From positions 1,550,001-1,614,000 of the forward strand of contig NZ_JAVDVK010000001.1 in NCBI RefSeq assembly GCF_031456835.1: DNA of 64,000 nucleotides, given 5' to 3'. The DNA comes from Leifsonia shinshuensis (GTDB lineage: Bacteria; Actinomycetota; Actinomycetes; Actinomycetales; Microbacteriaceae). The notes under the pieces were generated by a model. That model was not told where the DNA came from, made no database searches, and saw nothing but the letters and a program-made list of their open reading frames with translations. The position numbers and the translations under genes were made by a program. Positions 8,142-19,085 of this stretch are shown one piece after another; the first letter of the stretch is position 1; every line of letters begins with the position of its first letter.

Positions 8142-9173
8142 TTACCGGCCGCCCTCCCGCTTGCGGTGCCGCTGCTGCACCGCCTGCTCCCCGTACGGGT
8201 AGATGTCGGTCCGCGGCGTGCTGGCGTCGTCGAGGCGGGCGCGTTGCTCGTCCGACAGGTGGACGTCGGCGGCTCCCAGGTTGTCCTCGAGCTGCTCGAC
8301 CGTGCGGGCGCCCAGGATGACGGACGTCACGGCGGGACGCCCGCTCAGCCACGCCAGCGACACCTGCGACGCCGAGGCGCCGGTCTCCTCCGCGACCGCG
8401 TTGACGGCGTCGATGATCTCCCACGTGCGCGGGTCGGCGTTGCGCGCCTCCCACGCCTCCATGCCCCGGGTCGGGTTCTCGCCCAGGCGGGTCGCGCCCG
8501 TCGGCGGCTCATCCCGGCGGTACTTGCCGCTCAGCCAGCCGCCCGCGAGCGGCGACCAGGGCAGCAGGCCGATCCCCGCATCCAGCGCCGCCGGCACCAC
8601 CTCGTGCTCGATGCCGCGCACGATCAGACTGTACTGCGGCTGCAGCGTCACCGGCGGCGCCCAGCCGTGGGCGCGGGCCACGTGCACGGCCTTCGTGAGC
8701 TGCCAGCCGAGGTAGTTCGAGAAGCCGTAGTACGAGATCTTGCCCGCGCTGATCGCGTCGTCGAGGAACCGCAGCGTCTCCTCGATCGGCGTGAGCGCAT
8801 CCCACGCGTGCATCTGGTAGAGGTCGATGTGCTCGACACCGAGACGACGGAGGGACGCGTCCAGCGCGGTGCGCAGGTGCGCCCGCGAGAGGCCGAGGTC
8901 GTTGGGTCCGCCGCCCATCGGGAATCGGCCCTTGGTCGCGATCACGACGCCGTCGCGGCGGCCGGGGTTGCGCGACAGCCAGCGTCCGATGATCGACTCG
9001 GACGCACCGGCGGTGTAGACGTCGGCCGTGTCGAGGAAGTTGCCCCCGCCGTCCAGGTAGCGCTCCAGGATGGCGTGCGAGGTCTGCTCGTCGGCCTCCG
9101 CGCCGAAGGTCATGGTGCCGAGGGCGAACTCCGACACGATCGTTCCGCTGTTTCCGAGATTCCGTAGCTGCAT
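8142..9173 (-). CDS. Aldo/keto reductase
   Basis: A 343-residue NADPH-dependent TIM-barrel oxidoreductase. The catalytic tetrad is visible: Asp and Tyr in F-L-D-T-A-D-V-Y, Lys in V-I-A-T-K-G, and His in Y-Q-M-H-A-W-D. The order L-G-L-S-R-A-H-L-R-T-A-L-D-A-S-L-R-R-L-G is typical of the AKR11-13/YajO-like branch. The substrate is unknown. It is convergent with the 151-aa gene and has its own leaderless promoter; the neighbouring phosphodiesterase diverges from it. Confidence 0.92.
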   Translation of the reverse strand: MQLRNLGNSGTIVSEFALGTMTFGAEADEQTSHAILERYLDGGGNFLDTADVYTAGASESIIGRWLSRNPGRRDGVVIATKGRFPMGGGPNDLGLSRAHLRTALDASLRRLGVEHIDLYQMHAWDALTPIEETLRFLDDAISAGKISYYGFSNYLGWQLTKAVHVARAHGWAPPVTLQPQYSLIVRGIEHEVVPAALDAGIGLLPWSPLAGGWLSGKYRRDEPPTGATRLGENPTRGMEAWEARNADPRTWEIIDAVNAVAEETGASASQVSLAWLSGRPAVTSVILGARTVEQLEDNLGAADVHLSDEQRARLDDASTPRTDIYPYGEQAVQQRHRKREGGR

Positions 9174-9179
9174 GACGCG

Positions 9180-9185
9180 AACCTA
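9180..9185 (-). promoter_or_regulatory. -10 box TAGGTT for leaderless aldo/keto reductase gene
   Basis: On the minus strand TAGGTT is followed by six bases and the ATG at 9173. Confidence 0.6.
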
Positions 9186-9220
9186 GCCCCGTATCCGTGC
9201 TTCGCATACTGTGTGCGTTC

Positions 9221-9721
9221 GTGAGGCTCCTCCTGATCTCCGACACGCACATCCCGAAGCGCGCGCGCTCGCTGCCCGACCAGGTGCTGGCCGCGGTGGA
9301 TGCGGCGGACGTCGTCGTGCACGCCGGCGACTGGGTGGATGCGGCCACGCTCGACCTGCTGGAGCAGCGGTCGAAGCGGCTGGTCGGCGTCTACGGCAAC
9401 AACGACGGACCGGAGCTCCGGCGGCGGCTGCCGGAGGTCGCGCATGTGTCGCTGGGCGGCCTCCGCTTCTCCGTCGTACACGAGACGGGGCCGGCGACGG
9501 GGCGCGAGGCGCGGTGCGACCGGGACTTCCCGGACACGGACGTCCTCGTGTTCGGGCACTCGCACATCCCCTGGGACACCGTGACGCCGCGCGGGATGCG
9601 GCTGCTCAACCCCGGCTCGCCGACCGACCGGCGCCGGCAGCCGGTCGGCACGTACCTGACCGTCGAGCTCACCGACGGCCGGCTCGGCGACGTCACGCTC
9701 GTGCCCGTCCCGCGCGCCTGA
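9221..9721 (+). CDS. YfcE/MJ0936-family metallophosphoesterase
   Basis: A 166-residue calcineurin-like phosphodiesterase. The metal-binding motifs are complete: S-D-T-H at the N terminus, A-G-D-W, G-N-N-D-G and G-H-S-H-I-P. Small stand-alone members hydrolyse phosphodiesters such as cyclic nucleotides or model substrates with two metal ions. GTG 9221 is chosen because the protein then begins directly with the first beta strand (V-R-L-L-L-I-S-D-T-H); the frame opens eight codons earlier. A TACTGT box at 9207-9212 ends eight bases before it, giving at most a very short leader. Confidence 0.9.
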   Translation: MRLLLISDTHIPKRARSLPDQVLAAVDAADVVVHAGDWVDAATLDLLEQRSKRLVGVYGNNDGPELRRRLPEVAHVSLGGLRFSVVHETGPATGREARCDRDFPDTDVLVFGHSHIPWDTVTPRGMRLLNPGSPTDRRRQPVGTYLTVELTDGRLGDVTLVPVPRA

Positions 9722-9743
9722 CGGCGACCGCGCGCGCCATGAA

Positions 9744-9794
9744 GGGGTCGCAACACGCCGTTATGTGCCCGGGATAACGGCGCGTTGCGACGCC
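9744..9794. repeat. Intergenic stem-loop between convergent genes
   Basis: Arms 9744-9764 and 9774-9794 pair at 19 of 21 positions around a nine-base loop. It lies in the 146-bp gap between the phosphodiesterase stop and the stop of the convergent methyltransferase gene, so a two-way terminator is the simplest role. It has no U-tract. The left arm carries C-A-A-C-A-C-G-C-C-G, similar to the loop of the GTGCAC family hairpins. Confidence 0.75.
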
Positions 9795-9867
9795 TCGTTG
9801 CCTGGGCGGACGTGGTGGGGGCGGATGCGCGCAGCGCGGCCGGGGGGCTGCGGGCTGGATGCGCGGC

Positions 9868-11403
9868 TCAGGCGCGCAGGAAGCCGTCGACCAGCATGCC
9901 GCGCACGGCGGGGAGGAGGTCGGCGCGCAGGGCGTCCTCGTCCACCTCGAGCAGCTGCGCCAGCGCGGCGACGATCGCGCCGACGCTCAGCTCACCGTCG
10001 GACGCACCGACCAGGGCCGCCAGGCCCGTGTCGGCCGCGACCGCGCGGCCGAAGCCGCCGCCCTGCCGCAGCAGGATCGCGGTGGGCGCGTCGGCGCCCG
10101 GCCACAGGTGACGCTCCTCCGTCACGTCGCCCGAGACCACCGGGCGCAGCCGCAGCAGTTCGTCGTCCGTGAGCGCCGCCTGCAGGTCGTGCGCGGCCAG
10201 CGCCTCCCCGAGGTGCACGCCGAGACCGGCCTCGTTGGCGCCGAGCGACCCGTGCAGCCGCTCGAACCGGCGCAGCGTCGGCGTGCCCTCCACCCGGCGC
10301 AGCAGCAGGTAGCCGAAGCCGACCGACCGCACGTCCCGGCTGTCGAAGTCGTCCAGCCACGCGGCGAGCAGCCGCTCGAACTCCGGCGATCCCGGACGCG
10401 TGCCGCCGTCGCGGATCCACGTCTCGGCGTAGCGCACCGCATCCTCCACGTCGCGCTCGATCACCCACGCGTCGAGCGGCTCCGGCGACGCGTCCACCCA
10501 GTCGCGGACGCGCAGCAGCCCGTCCCCCGTTCCGCGGTACTCCCAGTTGCCCAGCAGCTGCGCGACTCCGCCGCGGGTCAGGTGCTCCGCGCATCCACTC
10601 ACGAACGACGCCACAAGCCCGTCGCCGACCATCCCGCCGTCGCGGTACTCGTAGGCGGGAACGCCGTCGCTTCGCGGCGTGATGACGAACGGCGGGTTGG
10701 ACACGATGTGGTCGAACCGCTCCCCCGCGACCGGCTCGAACATGCTGCCGAGGCGCAGCTCCACCCCGCCGATCTCGTTCAGCGCCAGGTTGAGCGCGGC
10801 GATCCGGAGCGCCCGCGGCGAGATGTCGGTGGCGACCACCCGGCGGGCGTGGCGGGCGGCGTGCATCGCCTGGATGCCGCATCCCGTGCCGAGGTCGAGT
10901 GCGCTCTCAACCGGCGCCTGCAGCATGAGGCCGCTCAGGGTCAGGGAGGCGCCGCCGACGCCGAGCACGTGGTCCTCGGGCAGGGCGTGGCCGAGGGCCA
11001 GCTCGCCCAGGTCGGAGACGATCCACCACTCGGCGGGACCGGCCGCATCCACGAAGCCGTACGGGCGCAGGTCGACGGCTGCGGAGATCGTGCCGGACGC
11101 ATCGTCCGAGGTGACGAGCCCCAGCGCGACCGCTCCGTCGACGCCGAACGCCGGCAGTGCGGCGGCGGCCGCGTCGGCGGCGACCGGCAGGCCGAGCACG
11201 AACAGGCGGGCCAGCGTCGCGAGGGCGGACGGCTCGCGGCGGGCCAGCGCCCGCTCGGCCGGGACGCGCTGCCCCCGGTGCAGCGCCTCGGCCGCCTCCT
11301 CGCCCCACAGCCGCGTCAACGCGTCGACGGAGAGGCCCGCAGCGAGCAGGTCGGAGCGGAGGTCCGGGATGCGGTCGGCGGCCGGAAGAGCGGAGTCGGT
11401 CAT
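9868..11403 (-). CDS. Class I methyltransferase (PrmC/RsmC-like 'MTS' domain) with N-terminal extension
   Basis: A 511-residue protein. The first half (D-L-R-S-D-L-L-A-A-G-L onward) is a helical domain seen in actinobacterial methyltransferases. It is followed by a SAM-binding Rossmann domain with motif I A-L-D-L-G-T-G-C-G-I-Q and the catalytic motif S-N-P-P-F-V, which marks enzymes that methylate amide or exocyclic amino nitrogens, as in HemK/PrmC and RsmC. The C-terminal third has no recognised motif. The target could be rRNA or protein. ATG 11421 is an alternative start adding six residues. Confidence 0.88.
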   Translation of the reverse strand: MTDSALPAADRIPDLRSDLLAAGLSVDALTRLWGEEAAEALHRGQRVPAERALARREPSALATLARLFVLGLPVAADAAAAALPAFGVDGAVALGLVTSDDASGTISAAVDLRPYGFVDAAGPAEWWIVSDLGELALGHALPEDHVLGVGGASLTLSGLMLQAPVESALDLGTGCGIQAMHAARHARRVVATDISPRALRIAALNLALNEIGGVELRLGSMFEPVAGERFDHIVSNPPFVITPRSDGVPAYEYRDGGMVGDGLVASFVSGCAEHLTRGGVAQLLGNWEYRGTGDGLLRVRDWVDASPEPLDAWVIERDVEDAVRYAETWIRDGGTRPGSPEFERLLAAWLDDFDSRDVRSVGFGYLLLRRVEGTPTLRRFERLHGSLGANEAGLGVHLGEALAAHDLQAALTDDELLRLRPVVSGDVTEERHLWPGADAPTAILLRQGGGFGRAVAADTGLAALVGASDGELSVGAIVAALAQLLEVDEDALRADLLPAVRGMLVDGFLRA

Positions 11404-11570
11404 CCCTCCATTGAAACCCATGCGCGGCGCCGCGGCGGCGCTTGGCCGCGACTGCGCCCTCCGGGAACGACTGCGCCCCGTCGCGCCGCCGCGCACGTTC
11501 CAAACGGTGGCAGTCGCACCCGGCGCGGCGCGGCGCGGCGCGGCCCCGACCGCCGCAACGGGTCCGGGGG

Positions 11571-11576
11571 CACAAT
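11571..11576 (+). promoter_or_regulatory. -10 box CACAAT for leaderless acylphosphatase gene
   Basis: CACAAT is followed by GGGGCC and the ATG at 11583, six bases in all. A five-base G-G-C-G-C tandem repeat occupies about 11519-11543 just upstream. Confidence 0.55.
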
Positions 11577-11582
11577 GGGGCC

Positions 11583-11858
11583 ATGATCCGCAGGCGAGCG
11601 ATCGTGACCGGGGGCGTCCAGGGCGTCGGGTTCCGCTGGAGCGCGCGGGAGGCCGCGCAGCGCATCGGGGTGACCGGCTGGGCGCGCAACCGCCTCGACG
11701 GCACCGTGGAGGCGGAGGTGCAGGGCGACCAGGACCAGGTCGACCGGATGCTGGACTGGCTGCGCACCGGGCCGCCCGGCGCCTCCGTCGACTCCGTCAC
11801 CGTAACCGACGTCCCGCCCCAGGACGACGACGCCTTCCGTATCCGCACCACCTCCTGA
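11583..11858 (+). CDS. acyP: Acylphosphatase
   Basis: A 91-residue enzyme that hydrolyses acyl phosphates. The phosphate-binding loop with the catalytic Arg is seen in G-G-V-Q-G-V-G-F-R-W, and the catalytic Asn in G-W-A-R-N-R-L-D-G-T-V-E. Length and motif order fit the family exactly. It is divergent from the methyltransferase gene and followed by a 29-bp perfect inverted repeat. Confidence 0.93.
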   Translation: MIRRRAIVTGGVQGVGFRWSAREAAQRIGVTGWARNRLDGTVEAEVQGDQDQVDRMLDWLRTGPPGASVDSVTVTDVPPQDDDAFRIRTTS

Positions 11859-11886
11859 GCGCCGCGCCCCGCCGCGCCCCCGCCGC

Positions 11887-11960
11887 CCCTCCGTCGAGTA
11901 CACGAAAAGTGCACGCGACACGCCGCCGAAACGTGCACTTTTCGTGTACTCGACGGAGGG
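11887..11960. repeat. Perfect 29-bp inverted repeat downstream of acylphosphatase
   Basis: Positions 11887-11915 and 11932-11960 are exact reverse complements over 29 bases; the loop is 16 bases (CGACACGCCGCCGAAA). The inner arm AGTGCACG and the loop motif CACGCCGC recur in the hairpins at 48665 and 48758. It begins 28 bp after a stop codon. The remaining gap up to 12066 is G+C-rich, imperfect ten-base tandem sequence of the form GGACGGACCC with no gene. Confidence 0.85.
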
Positions 11961-12066
11961 ACGGACCGCGGGACAGACGGAGCGCCCAGAGCGCGGGACG
12001 GACCCGGCACGGACGCGGGACGGACCCGGGACGCACGCAGGACGCGACGCGGCGGCAGCGCGCGGG

Positions 12067-12072
12067 CAGAAT
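12067..12072 (+). promoter_or_regulatory. -10 box CAGAAT for leaderless class IV aminotransferase gene
   Basis: CAGAAT is followed by GGGGGC and the ATG at 12079, six bases in all. Confidence 0.55.
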
Positions 12073-12078
12073 GGGGGC

Positions 12079-12978
12079 ATGACGCGCGCCACACTGCTGA
12101 CCATCACCTCGCCGACCGGGACGCCCGAGGCGGGTGATCCGGGATTCGTCGTCGCCGACTTCGACGCGCCGCAGGTGCGCATCACCGACCTCGCGGTGAC
12201 CCGGGGCGACGGCGTGTTCGAGACCATTGCGGTCATCAATGGGCACCCGCAGGCGCTGGAGCCGCACCTGGCGCGCCTCGCGCACTCCGCCGAGCTGCTC
12301 GACCTGCCGAAGCCCGCGCTGGACGTGTGGCGGGAGGCCGTCCGCGCCGGAGTGGCCGACTACCTGACCCGGAACGGCGCCGGACCCGCCGAGGACGAGC
12401 TGTTCGCGAAGCTCATCTACACGCGCGGCGTGGAGGGCGCGGGCGCCCCGAGCGGCTGGCTGTTCGTCGACCTCGGCGAGGACTTCCGACAGGCCCGGCT
12501 CGGCATCAAGGTCGTCGTGCTCGACCGCGGCCTCCGGCACGACGTCGCCGAGACCTCCCCGTGGCTGCTCGCCGGGGCGAAGACCCTGTCGTATGCGGTG
12601 AACCGCGCCGCCCAGCGCGAGGCCGCGCGCCGCGGCGCCGACGACGTGCTGTTCGTGAGCAGCGACGGCTACGCGCTCGAGGGACCCACCTCGAACGTCG
12701 TGACGCTCACCGACGGCGTCGTCCGCACCCCGAACACCGACCAGGGCATCCTCGCCGGAACGACCCAGGCGGCCGTCTTCGACTTCTTCGAGAGCCGCGG
12801 CCTCCGCACCGAGTTCGCGCCGCTCACCCTCGACGAGGTCGTCTCGGCCGACGCGATCTGGCTGGTCTCCAGCGTCCGGCAGGCAGCGCCCGTCACACAC
12901 CTCGACGGGCGCGAGTACCCGGTGGATGCGGCGCTCACCGCCGAGCTCAACGCGTACCTCCTCGCACGGACGGAGTGA
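12079..12978 (+). CDS. Class IV aminotransferase (aminodeoxychorismate lyase-like)
   Basis: A 299-residue PLP enzyme of fold type IV, the group that includes branched-chain aminotransferase, D-amino-acid transaminase and 4-amino-4-deoxychorismate lyase (PabC). The PLP lysine is in G-A-K-T-L-S-Y-A-V-N-R, and the cofactor phosphate site is E-G-P-T-S-N-V. The early R-G-D-G-V-F-E-T motif is typical of PabC-like members. Folate synthesis is the likeliest pathway, but no pabA or pabB is nearby, so the choice is open. It is leaderless; a 12-bp tandem repeat overlaps its 3' end. Confidence 0.85.
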   Translation: MTRATLLTITSPTGTPEAGDPGFVVADFDAPQVRITDLAVTRGDGVFETIAVINGHPQALEPHLARLAHSAELLDLPKPALDVWREAVRAGVADYLTRNGAGPAEDELFAKLIYTRGVEGAGAPSGWLFVDLGEDFRQARLGIKVVVLDRGLRHDVAETSPWLLAGAKTLSYAVNRAAQREAARRGADDVLFVSSDGYALEGPTSNVVTLTDGVVRTPNTDQGILAGTTQAAVFDFFESRGLRTEFAPLTLDEVVSADAIWLVSSVRQAAPVTHLDGREYPVDAALTAELNAYLLARTE

Positions 12979-13015
12979 CAGACCGAGTGACGCACGGAGT
13001 GACCGACGGAGTGCC
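12968..13015 (+). repeat. Four tandem 12-bp repeats at a gene end
   Basis: Four imperfect copies of a unit like GGACGGAGTGAC (12968, 12980, 12992, 13004) start within the last codons of the aminotransferase and continue past its stop. Each unit carries an in-register GAGTGA, so slippage here would shift or re-create stop codons. No function is evident. Confidence 0.6.
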
Positions 13016-13064
13016 CGGTAGACACACCGTGTCACTCCGATTCGCGAGCGTCGGCGGCAGCGCC

Positions 13065-13070
13065 TAGGCT
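13065..13070 (+). promoter_or_regulatory. -10 box TAGGCT with 5' leader
   Basis: TAGGCT lies about 77 bases upstream of the ATG at 13147, which has a strong GGAAGGGAGG ribosome-binding site (13132-13141). This gene is a leadered exception in a largely leaderless region. Confidence 0.4.
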
Positions 13071-13146
13071 GATGCCACTGCGCGGCCGACGGCGACCGCG
13101 CGGCGGCCGCTGAAGCGTCCACGACCCCGGGGAAGGGAGGTGCGAG

Positions 13147-13482
13147 ATGAGCGAGCAGGTGCCCCGAAGCATCGAGCTGCTGCGCCAGCAGGCGCGCGAC
13201 GAGCTGTCCGCGATCATCGAGCACCGCTGCCGTGCGGGCGAGGACCCGTGGCAGTTCATCCCCGAGCTCCCCAGCGTGGACGAGCAGGTCGTCATCTCCC
13301 TCCGGGCGGGCGCCATCGAGGCGTTCGACCTCGCCGAGGAGCAGTCCCGGGCGCATCATCCCGCGGCCGGCCGCGAGATGTTCACCCGCTTCGAGTACTC
13401 GGTCCTCCGTCGCATCGCCCTGGAGCATCCCGAGCTGAGCGAAGCCGTCTGGGGGATGCTCGACAAGGTCGAGCGCGCCTGA
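13147..13482 (+). CDS. Hypothetical protein, 111 aa
   Basis: A 111-residue soluble, helical protein (M-S-E-Q-V-P-R-S-I-E-L-L-R-Q-Q-A) with no recognised motif. It contains P-W-Q-F-I-P-E-L-P and a C-terminal helix E-A-V-W-G-M-L-D-K-V-E-R-A. The start is supported by a GGAAGGGAGG site six bases upstream. It ends 13 bases before the RibD-like gene, whose -10 box begins just after this stop. Function unknown. Confidence 0.7.
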   Translation: MSEQVPRSIELLRQQARDELSAIIEHRCRAGEDPWQFIPELPSVDEQVVISLRAGAIEAFDLAEEQSRAHHPAAGREMFTRFEYSVLRRIALEHPELSEAVWGMLDKVERA

Positions 13483-13483
13483 C

Positions 13484-13489
13484 TACGCT
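13484..13489 (+). promoter_or_regulatory. -10 box TACGCT for leaderless RibD-like gene
   Basis: TACGCT starts one base after the preceding stop codon and is followed by six bases and the ATG at 13496. Confidence 0.6.
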
Positions 13490-13495
13490 GCCCGC

Positions 13496-14107
13496 ATGGG
13501 TATCGTCACCGCTGACATCGCCATCTCGCTCGACGGCTTCGCGGCCGGCCCGAACCAGTCGCTGGAGCAGCCGCTGGGCGAGGGGGCCGAGAATCGGCTG
13601 CACGCGTGGATGTTCGAGTACGGCGACGCCCATGCGGCCGAGATCGACGCCATCACCGCAGCGGGCGCGTACGTCATGGGCCGGAACATGTTCGGCCCGA
13701 TCCGGCACGAGTGGCCCGCTCCGGATGAGCCGCTGGGCGACTGGATCGGCTGGTGGGGCGACGAGCCGCCGTATCACGCGCCGGTCTTCGTCCTCACGCA
13801 CTACGAGCGCGAGCCGCTGGAGCTGACCGGCACCACGTTCACGTTCGTGACCGACGGCATCCACGCCGCGGTGGACCGGGCGCGCGAGCTGGCGGGCGAC
13901 GCCGACGTCGCGATCGCGGGCGGCGCCGAGACGCTCAACCAGGCGCTGTGGGCCGGGATCGTGGACGAGCTGCGGCTGCACGTCACCCCGGTGACCCTGG
14001 GCGCGGGCGAGCGGGTGTTCGACCGGGTCCCGGCACTCGACCTCGAGCTGGTGCGGTCGCGGGTCACGCCGGAGGTCGCGCACCTCACCTATCGCGTGCG
14101 GCGCTGA
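13496..14107 (+). CDS. Dihydrofolate reductase/RibD C-terminal family protein
   Basis: A 203-residue protein of the RibD C-terminal/DHFR-like reductase fold (common in actinobacteria as stand-alone genes). It opens [15 protein letters not shown], has Y-V-M-G-R-N-M-F-G and the NADPH-binding [11 protein letters not shown]. True substrates of these stand-alone proteins are mostly unknown. Its 3' end overlaps that of the convergent DUF255 gene by 23 bp. Confidence 0.88.
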   Translation: MGIVTADIAISLDGFAAGPNQSLEQPLGEGAENRLHAWMFEYGDAHAAEIDAITAAGAYVMGRNMFGPIRHEWPAPDEPLGDWIGWWGDEPPYHAPVFVLTHYEREPLELTGTTFTFVTDGIHAAVDRARELAGDADVAIAGGAETLNQALWAGIVDELRLHVTPVTLGAGERVFDRVPALDLELVRSRVTPEVAHLTYRVRR

Positions 14108-16004
14108 GCCCGGCCGCATCCGTCACCGGCAGCCGGCAGACGTAGTCGCGGCACAGGTAGGCGGTCGGCAGTCCGTCGCGCGTGGTGCGCGCCGCGAACA
14201 GCTCGAAGCCGTCGGCGGCGAGCTCCTCCGACTGCGCCTCGGTGGCCACGGCGACGAGCGGGGCGGGATGCCGCCGGCTCGCGGCGAGCAGATCGCCCGA
14301 GCCCACGCCCGGCGCCCCAGCCCCCGGCGCCCCCGCCGCCGAGGCGCCCGCCGCATCCGGCACCACGACGACCAACTGCTCCACCTCCCCCGCCAGCCGC
14401 GACATGAGGGCCAGCGACGTCCCGAACGCGCTCGGCACCCGCACCGCCTGCGCGGCGACCATCCGCATCCCCTCGCGGGCGGCCCGCTCGTACCGGCGCT
14501 CCCCGGTCGTGAGGTACAGCGTGTGCGACGCCTGCGCCAGAGAGGCGAGCCCGGACGGGTACGCCCCCTCGGACGGGTCGACGTTGACCGCGAGCCCTGT
14601 CGCCTGCAGCACGGGGTCGCCGCCCCCCGGCGTGCCGAACGGGCAGTCGCCCGAACCGGGCGCGCCCTCCGCAGCATCCAGGCACAGGTCGACGAGGTCG
14701 CGGGCGGCGACGGCAGCCGAGGCGTCCCCGGCCGCGAGCGCGAGCTCCAGCAGGCCCGCGGCGAGTCCGCCGTAGTCCTCGAGGGTCGCTCCCGCCTCGC
14801 TCCGCCGGTCGTCGAGGGAGGCGCGCAGCAGCGTCCCGTCCTCGCGGCGGTGCCGGCCGAGCACGGCGTCCGCGGCCTCCCGCGCGGCCACCACCCAGGC
14901 CGGACGGTTCAGGATGCGCCCCGCCCGCGCGAGCGCACCGATCGCGAACCCGTTCCAGCCGGTCAGCACCTTGGCGTCGATCGGCGGCGGGTCGAGCCGG
15001 GCCCGTTCCTCCGGCGGCACCGTGTAGTACGCGCCCTCGACGCGGGCTCCGTCGATCGTGCTCTCGGAGTCCTGCGCCGAGGCGAAGCCGCCGGAGGGAC
15101 GCCGCAGCACGCCGAGCAGGAAGGCCGCCACCCCGTCGGCGGTCCGCTCCGCCCACTCCTCACCGGTCTGCCGCCATACCCGCGCGTAGGCGTCGAGCAG
15201 CAGGGCGTTGTCGTAGAGCATCCGCTCGTAGTGCGGCTCGCTCCAGTCGCGCCGGGTGGCGTAGCGGAAGAACCCGCCGTCGACCGGGTCGCGCAGGGGC
15301 GAGGCCGCCATCCGAGCGAGGGTGCGCGCCGCCAGCTCGTGGCCGGACGGCTGTGTCAGCAGGAAGTCGAGCACCGGCGCGACGGGGAACTTCGGTGCCG
15401 TGCCGAAGCCGCCGAACTCCGGGTCCTCCGCCTCCGCCAGCTGGGCGACCGCCGCATCCAGCTGCCGGTCGTCGGGGAGGTCCGCGACGGCGGTCGCGGC
15501 GTCCGCCGCCGCGGCGAGCGCCGTCACGACCGTGCCCGCGTCGGACTCGACCTGGGCGCGGCGCTCCGTCCAGGCGTCCCAGACGGCGTCCAGCACCTGC
15601 CGGAACGACGCGCGCCCGGCGACCGGCTGCGGCGGGAAGTAGGTTCCGGCGAAGAACGCCTTGCCGTCGGGCGTCGCGAACACCGTCAGGGGCCAGCCGA
15701 GGTTGCCGGTGAACGCGCTGGCCGCGGACAGGTAGGCGGCGTCGACGTCGGGATGCTCCTCCCGGTCGACCTTGATCGCCACGAACCGGGAGTTCAGCTC
15801 CTCCGCGGCGGCCGGGTCGCTGAAGCTCTCCCGCGCCATGACGTGGCACCAGTGACAGGTCGCGTAGCCGATGGAGACCATGACGGGGACGTCCCGCCTG
15901 CGAGCCTCCGCGAACGCGTCGGCGCCCCACGGGAACCAGTCCACCGGATTGTCCGCGTGCGCACGCAGGTAGGGGCTGATCGCATCGGCGAGTCGGTTGG
16001 CCAT
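14085..16004 (-). CDS. DUF255/YyaL thioredoxin-like domain protein
   Basis: A 639-residue member of the YyaL/SPATA20 family. The N-terminal thioredoxin-like domain begins N-P-V-D-W-F-P-W-G, with a C-H-W-C active-site motif at residues 50-53, and [10 protein letters not shown] and T-Y-F-P-P further on. The rest is an (alpha/alpha)6 barrel similar to N-acylglucosamine epimerase-type folds. The biochemical role is not established. It is read towards the RibD-like gene with a 23-bp overlap of coding ends and has a leaderless promoter. Confidence 0.9.
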   Translation of the reverse strand: MANRLADAISPYLRAHADNPVDWFPWGADAFAEARRRDVPVMVSIGYATCHWCHVMARESFSDPAAAEELNSRFVAIKVDREEHPDVDAAYLSAASAFTGNLGWPLTVFATPDGKAFFAGTYFPPQPVAGRASFRQVLDAVWDAWTERRAQVESDAGTVVTALAAAADAATAVADLPDDRQLDAAVAQLAEAEDPEFGGFGTAPKFPVAPVLDFLLTQPSGHELAARTLARMAASPLRDPVDGGFFRYATRRDWSEPHYERMLYDNALLLDAYARVWRQTGEEWAERTADGVAAFLLGVLRRPSGGFASAQDSESTIDGARVEGAYYTVPPEERARLDPPPIDAKVLTGWNGFAIGALARAGRILNRPAWVVAAREAADAVLGRHRREDGTLLRASLDDRRSEAGATLEDYGGLAAGLLELALAAGDASAAVAARDLVDLCLDAAEGAPGSGDCPFGTPGGGDPVLQATGLAVNVDPSEGAYPSGLASLAQASHTLYLTTGERRYERAAREGMRMVAAQAVRVPSAFGTSLALMSRLAGEVEQLVVVVPDAAGASAAGAPGAGAPGVGSGDLLAASRRHPAPLVAVATEAQSEELAADGFELFAARTTRDGLPTAYLCRDYVCRLPVTDAAGLSAARDR

Positions 16005-16010
16005 GGGCTC

Positions 16011-16016
16011 ACCCTA
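16011..16016 (-). promoter_or_regulatory. -10 box TAGGGT for leaderless DUF255 gene
   Basis: On the minus strand TAGGGT is followed by six bases and the ATG at 16004. Confidence 0.6.
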
Positions 16017-16045
16017 CGACCGCGGCACGCGAACGGAAGCCCCGG

Positions 16046-16456
16046 TCAGCTGGCGGTGTCCATCCCCTGCAGCCGCACCGACGAGTTGAGGTAGAAGGCG
16101 GCGAGCACCGCGTACGTCAGGCAGGCGAGCGCCGGGATGAACGCATCCTCGGGGTCGCTCGCGAACGCGCCGACGCCGGAGATGAAGGCCAGCACAACCA
16201 GCAGCGCGCCGATCCAGAACCCGGCAGCCGGGCGGGCGGTCGCTCGCCACCACGGACGCGGATCCGTCTTGTTCTCGCCGGCGCCCCGGAAGGTGCGGAC
16301 GCCCACGATGACGTACGCGACGTTGAGCACGGCGACGATCAGCACGTCGAAGGTCGGATTCACCAGCCGTGCGATGAGGAACACGTTGAGGACGAGGATG
16401 AGCGCGAAAGCGCCGACGATGTAGCTGATCTTCCCCGCGACCGACGTGATCCTCAC
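16046..16456 (-). CDS. Four-helix integral membrane protein, unknown function
   Basis: A 136-residue protein with four hydrophobic segments (about residues 10-30, 36-54, 76-98 and 105-124) and short polar loops, including G-E-N-K-T-D-P-R-P-W-W. No enzyme or transporter signature is visible. It lies upstream of the DUF255 gene in the same direction, separated by 41 bp, but both have their own -10 box. The GTG start is fixed by the leaderless spacing. Confidence 0.75.
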   Translation of the reverse strand: MRITSVAGKISYIVGAFALILVLNVFLIARLVNPTFDVLIVAVLNVAYVIVGVRTFRGAGENKTDPRPWWRATARPAAGFWIGALLVVLAFISGVGAFASDPEDAFIPALACLTYAVLAAFYLNSSVRLQGMDTAS

Positions 16457-16462
16457 CCTTCG

Positions 16463-16468
16463 AGCCTA
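16463..16468 (-). promoter_or_regulatory. -10 box TAGGCT for leaderless membrane protein gene
   Basis: On the minus strand TAGGCT is followed by six bases and the GTG at 16456. Confidence 0.6.
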
Positions 16469-16529
16469 GCCCGAGGATGCGACACCGCGTCCGCGCCGCG
16501 CATCCCCGGGCCCTCCCGTCCGGATCCGG

Positions 16530-18966
<2,437 letters not shown>

Positions 18967-19070
18967 GGGTTCTCCTCGTCCTCATCGACACAGGACCCGA
19001 TCGGGTTGAGGCGAACCTACGTCACCCGGGGCCGCGGGGCAACGCCCCCGCCCGGGGCGCGTCACGCGGC

Positions 19071-19076
19071 TAGACT
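19071..19076 (+). promoter_or_regulatory. -10 box TAGACT for hrpA
   Basis: TAGACT is followed by nine bases (GGAGGGCTC) and the ATG at 19086, giving a leader of only a few bases. Confidence 0.5.
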
Positions 19077-19085
19077 GGAGGGCTC

